From the NCBI RefSeq assembly GCF_023554255.2, contig NZ_JAMJWD020000004.1, forward strand, positions 434,001 to 498,000: DNA of 64,000 nucleotides, given 5' to 3'. Numbering within the stretch: the first letter of the stretch is position 1; the number at the start of each line of letters is the position of its first letter. The position numbers and the translations under genes are program-made. The notes beneath the pieces were generated by a model. It saw only the letters and a program-made list of their open reading frames with translations. It had not been told where the DNA came from and made no database searches. The DNA comes from Phyllobacterium sp. 21LDTY02-6. GTDB taxonomy: Bacteria; Pseudomonadota; Alphaproteobacteria; Rhizobiales; Rhizobiaceae. Positions 63,967 to 64,000 of the stretch are shown in pieces.

Positions 63967-64000
63967 GACTGCACAAACGTTGCTGCGCCCTTCGACAGGC
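63967..64000. repeat. Palindromic repeat element, copy 3 (cut by window end)
   Basis: From 63967 to the end the sequence GACTGCACAAACGTTGCTGC followed by GCCCTTCGACAGGC repeats the left tip and first arm of copy 2 with one mismatch. The rest lies beyond the window. Confidence 0.75.

Noticed and set aside
63578-63976. Open frames near the right end of the window
   Set aside because: Their products are arginine- and serine-rich with no recognisable domain, and they run through the repeat elements.

Overview
This 64 kb window is chromosomal DNA of an alphaproteobacterium, almost certainly a member of the Hyphomicrobiales (Rhizobiales). The evidence is high GC content, C4-type heme synthesis (hemA), the alphaproteobacterial cell-cycle regulator GcrA, UPF0262, DUF2948 and DUF1127 proteins, a SAM-II riboswitch in front of metZ, a long two-domain dCTP deaminase, and a small RNA with CUCCUCCC loops. 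Genus cannot be fixed from sequence alone; Phyllobacteriaceae, Brucellaceae or Rhizobiaceae all fit. Most of the window is housekeeping DNA with short accessory patches.

Layout: 1-2.4 kb holds folD (cut by the window edge) divergent from a lone sarcosine oxidase beta subunit. 2.4-11.2 kb is a polysaccharide export locus: Wzz/GNVR co-polymerase, flippase, four glycosyltransferases and an O-antigen ligase/polymerase. 11.3-18.3 kb holds proC, an LLM flavin oxidoreductase, small secreted proteins, a three-hairpin sRNA, glycerate kinase and an amidase. 18.4-22.4 kb holds a DUF1127 gene, a META-domain protein, a LysR/SDR pair, and a TacAT-type toxin-antitoxin module beside tRNA-Phe. 22.6-28.9 kb holds two convergent Gfo/Idh/MocA genes and the co-directional run DUF2948-hisD-UPF0262-LMW phosphatase-infA-maf-yacG. 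29-35 kb holds murA, tRNA-Thr, an HxlR-controlled oxidoreductase pair and a LysR/azoR pair. 35-40 kb holds mgtC-like, galE, hemA, an aminotransferase and mscL. 40-45.7 kb holds a transporter-fused hybrid kinase facing its LuxR-type regulator, then pip. 46-53 kb holds DUF952-pyrD, MATE, a CAP lipoprotein, and a FecR/CHASE2-adenylate cyclase pair. 53-60 kb holds apaG, metZ under a SAM-II riboswitch, dcd, tRNA-Gly and the argD-argF-hslO operon. 60-64 kb holds gcrA, phoR, ppk2 and a gene-free repeat region.

The most interesting non-coding signals are: the CUCCUCCC three-hairpin sRNA (14.9-15.0 kb); the SAM-II aptamer followed by an intrinsic terminator; a terminator-like hairpin and a 42-codon upstream frame overlapping argD; four GANTC methylation sites packed upstream of gcrA; a family of about 150-bp inverted-repeat elements whose core is flipped between copies (53.1 and 63.4 kb); tandem 23-bp and 15-bp repeats; and three palindromes upstream of hemA. 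I found no CRISPR array, prophage, transposase gene or recognisable defence island.
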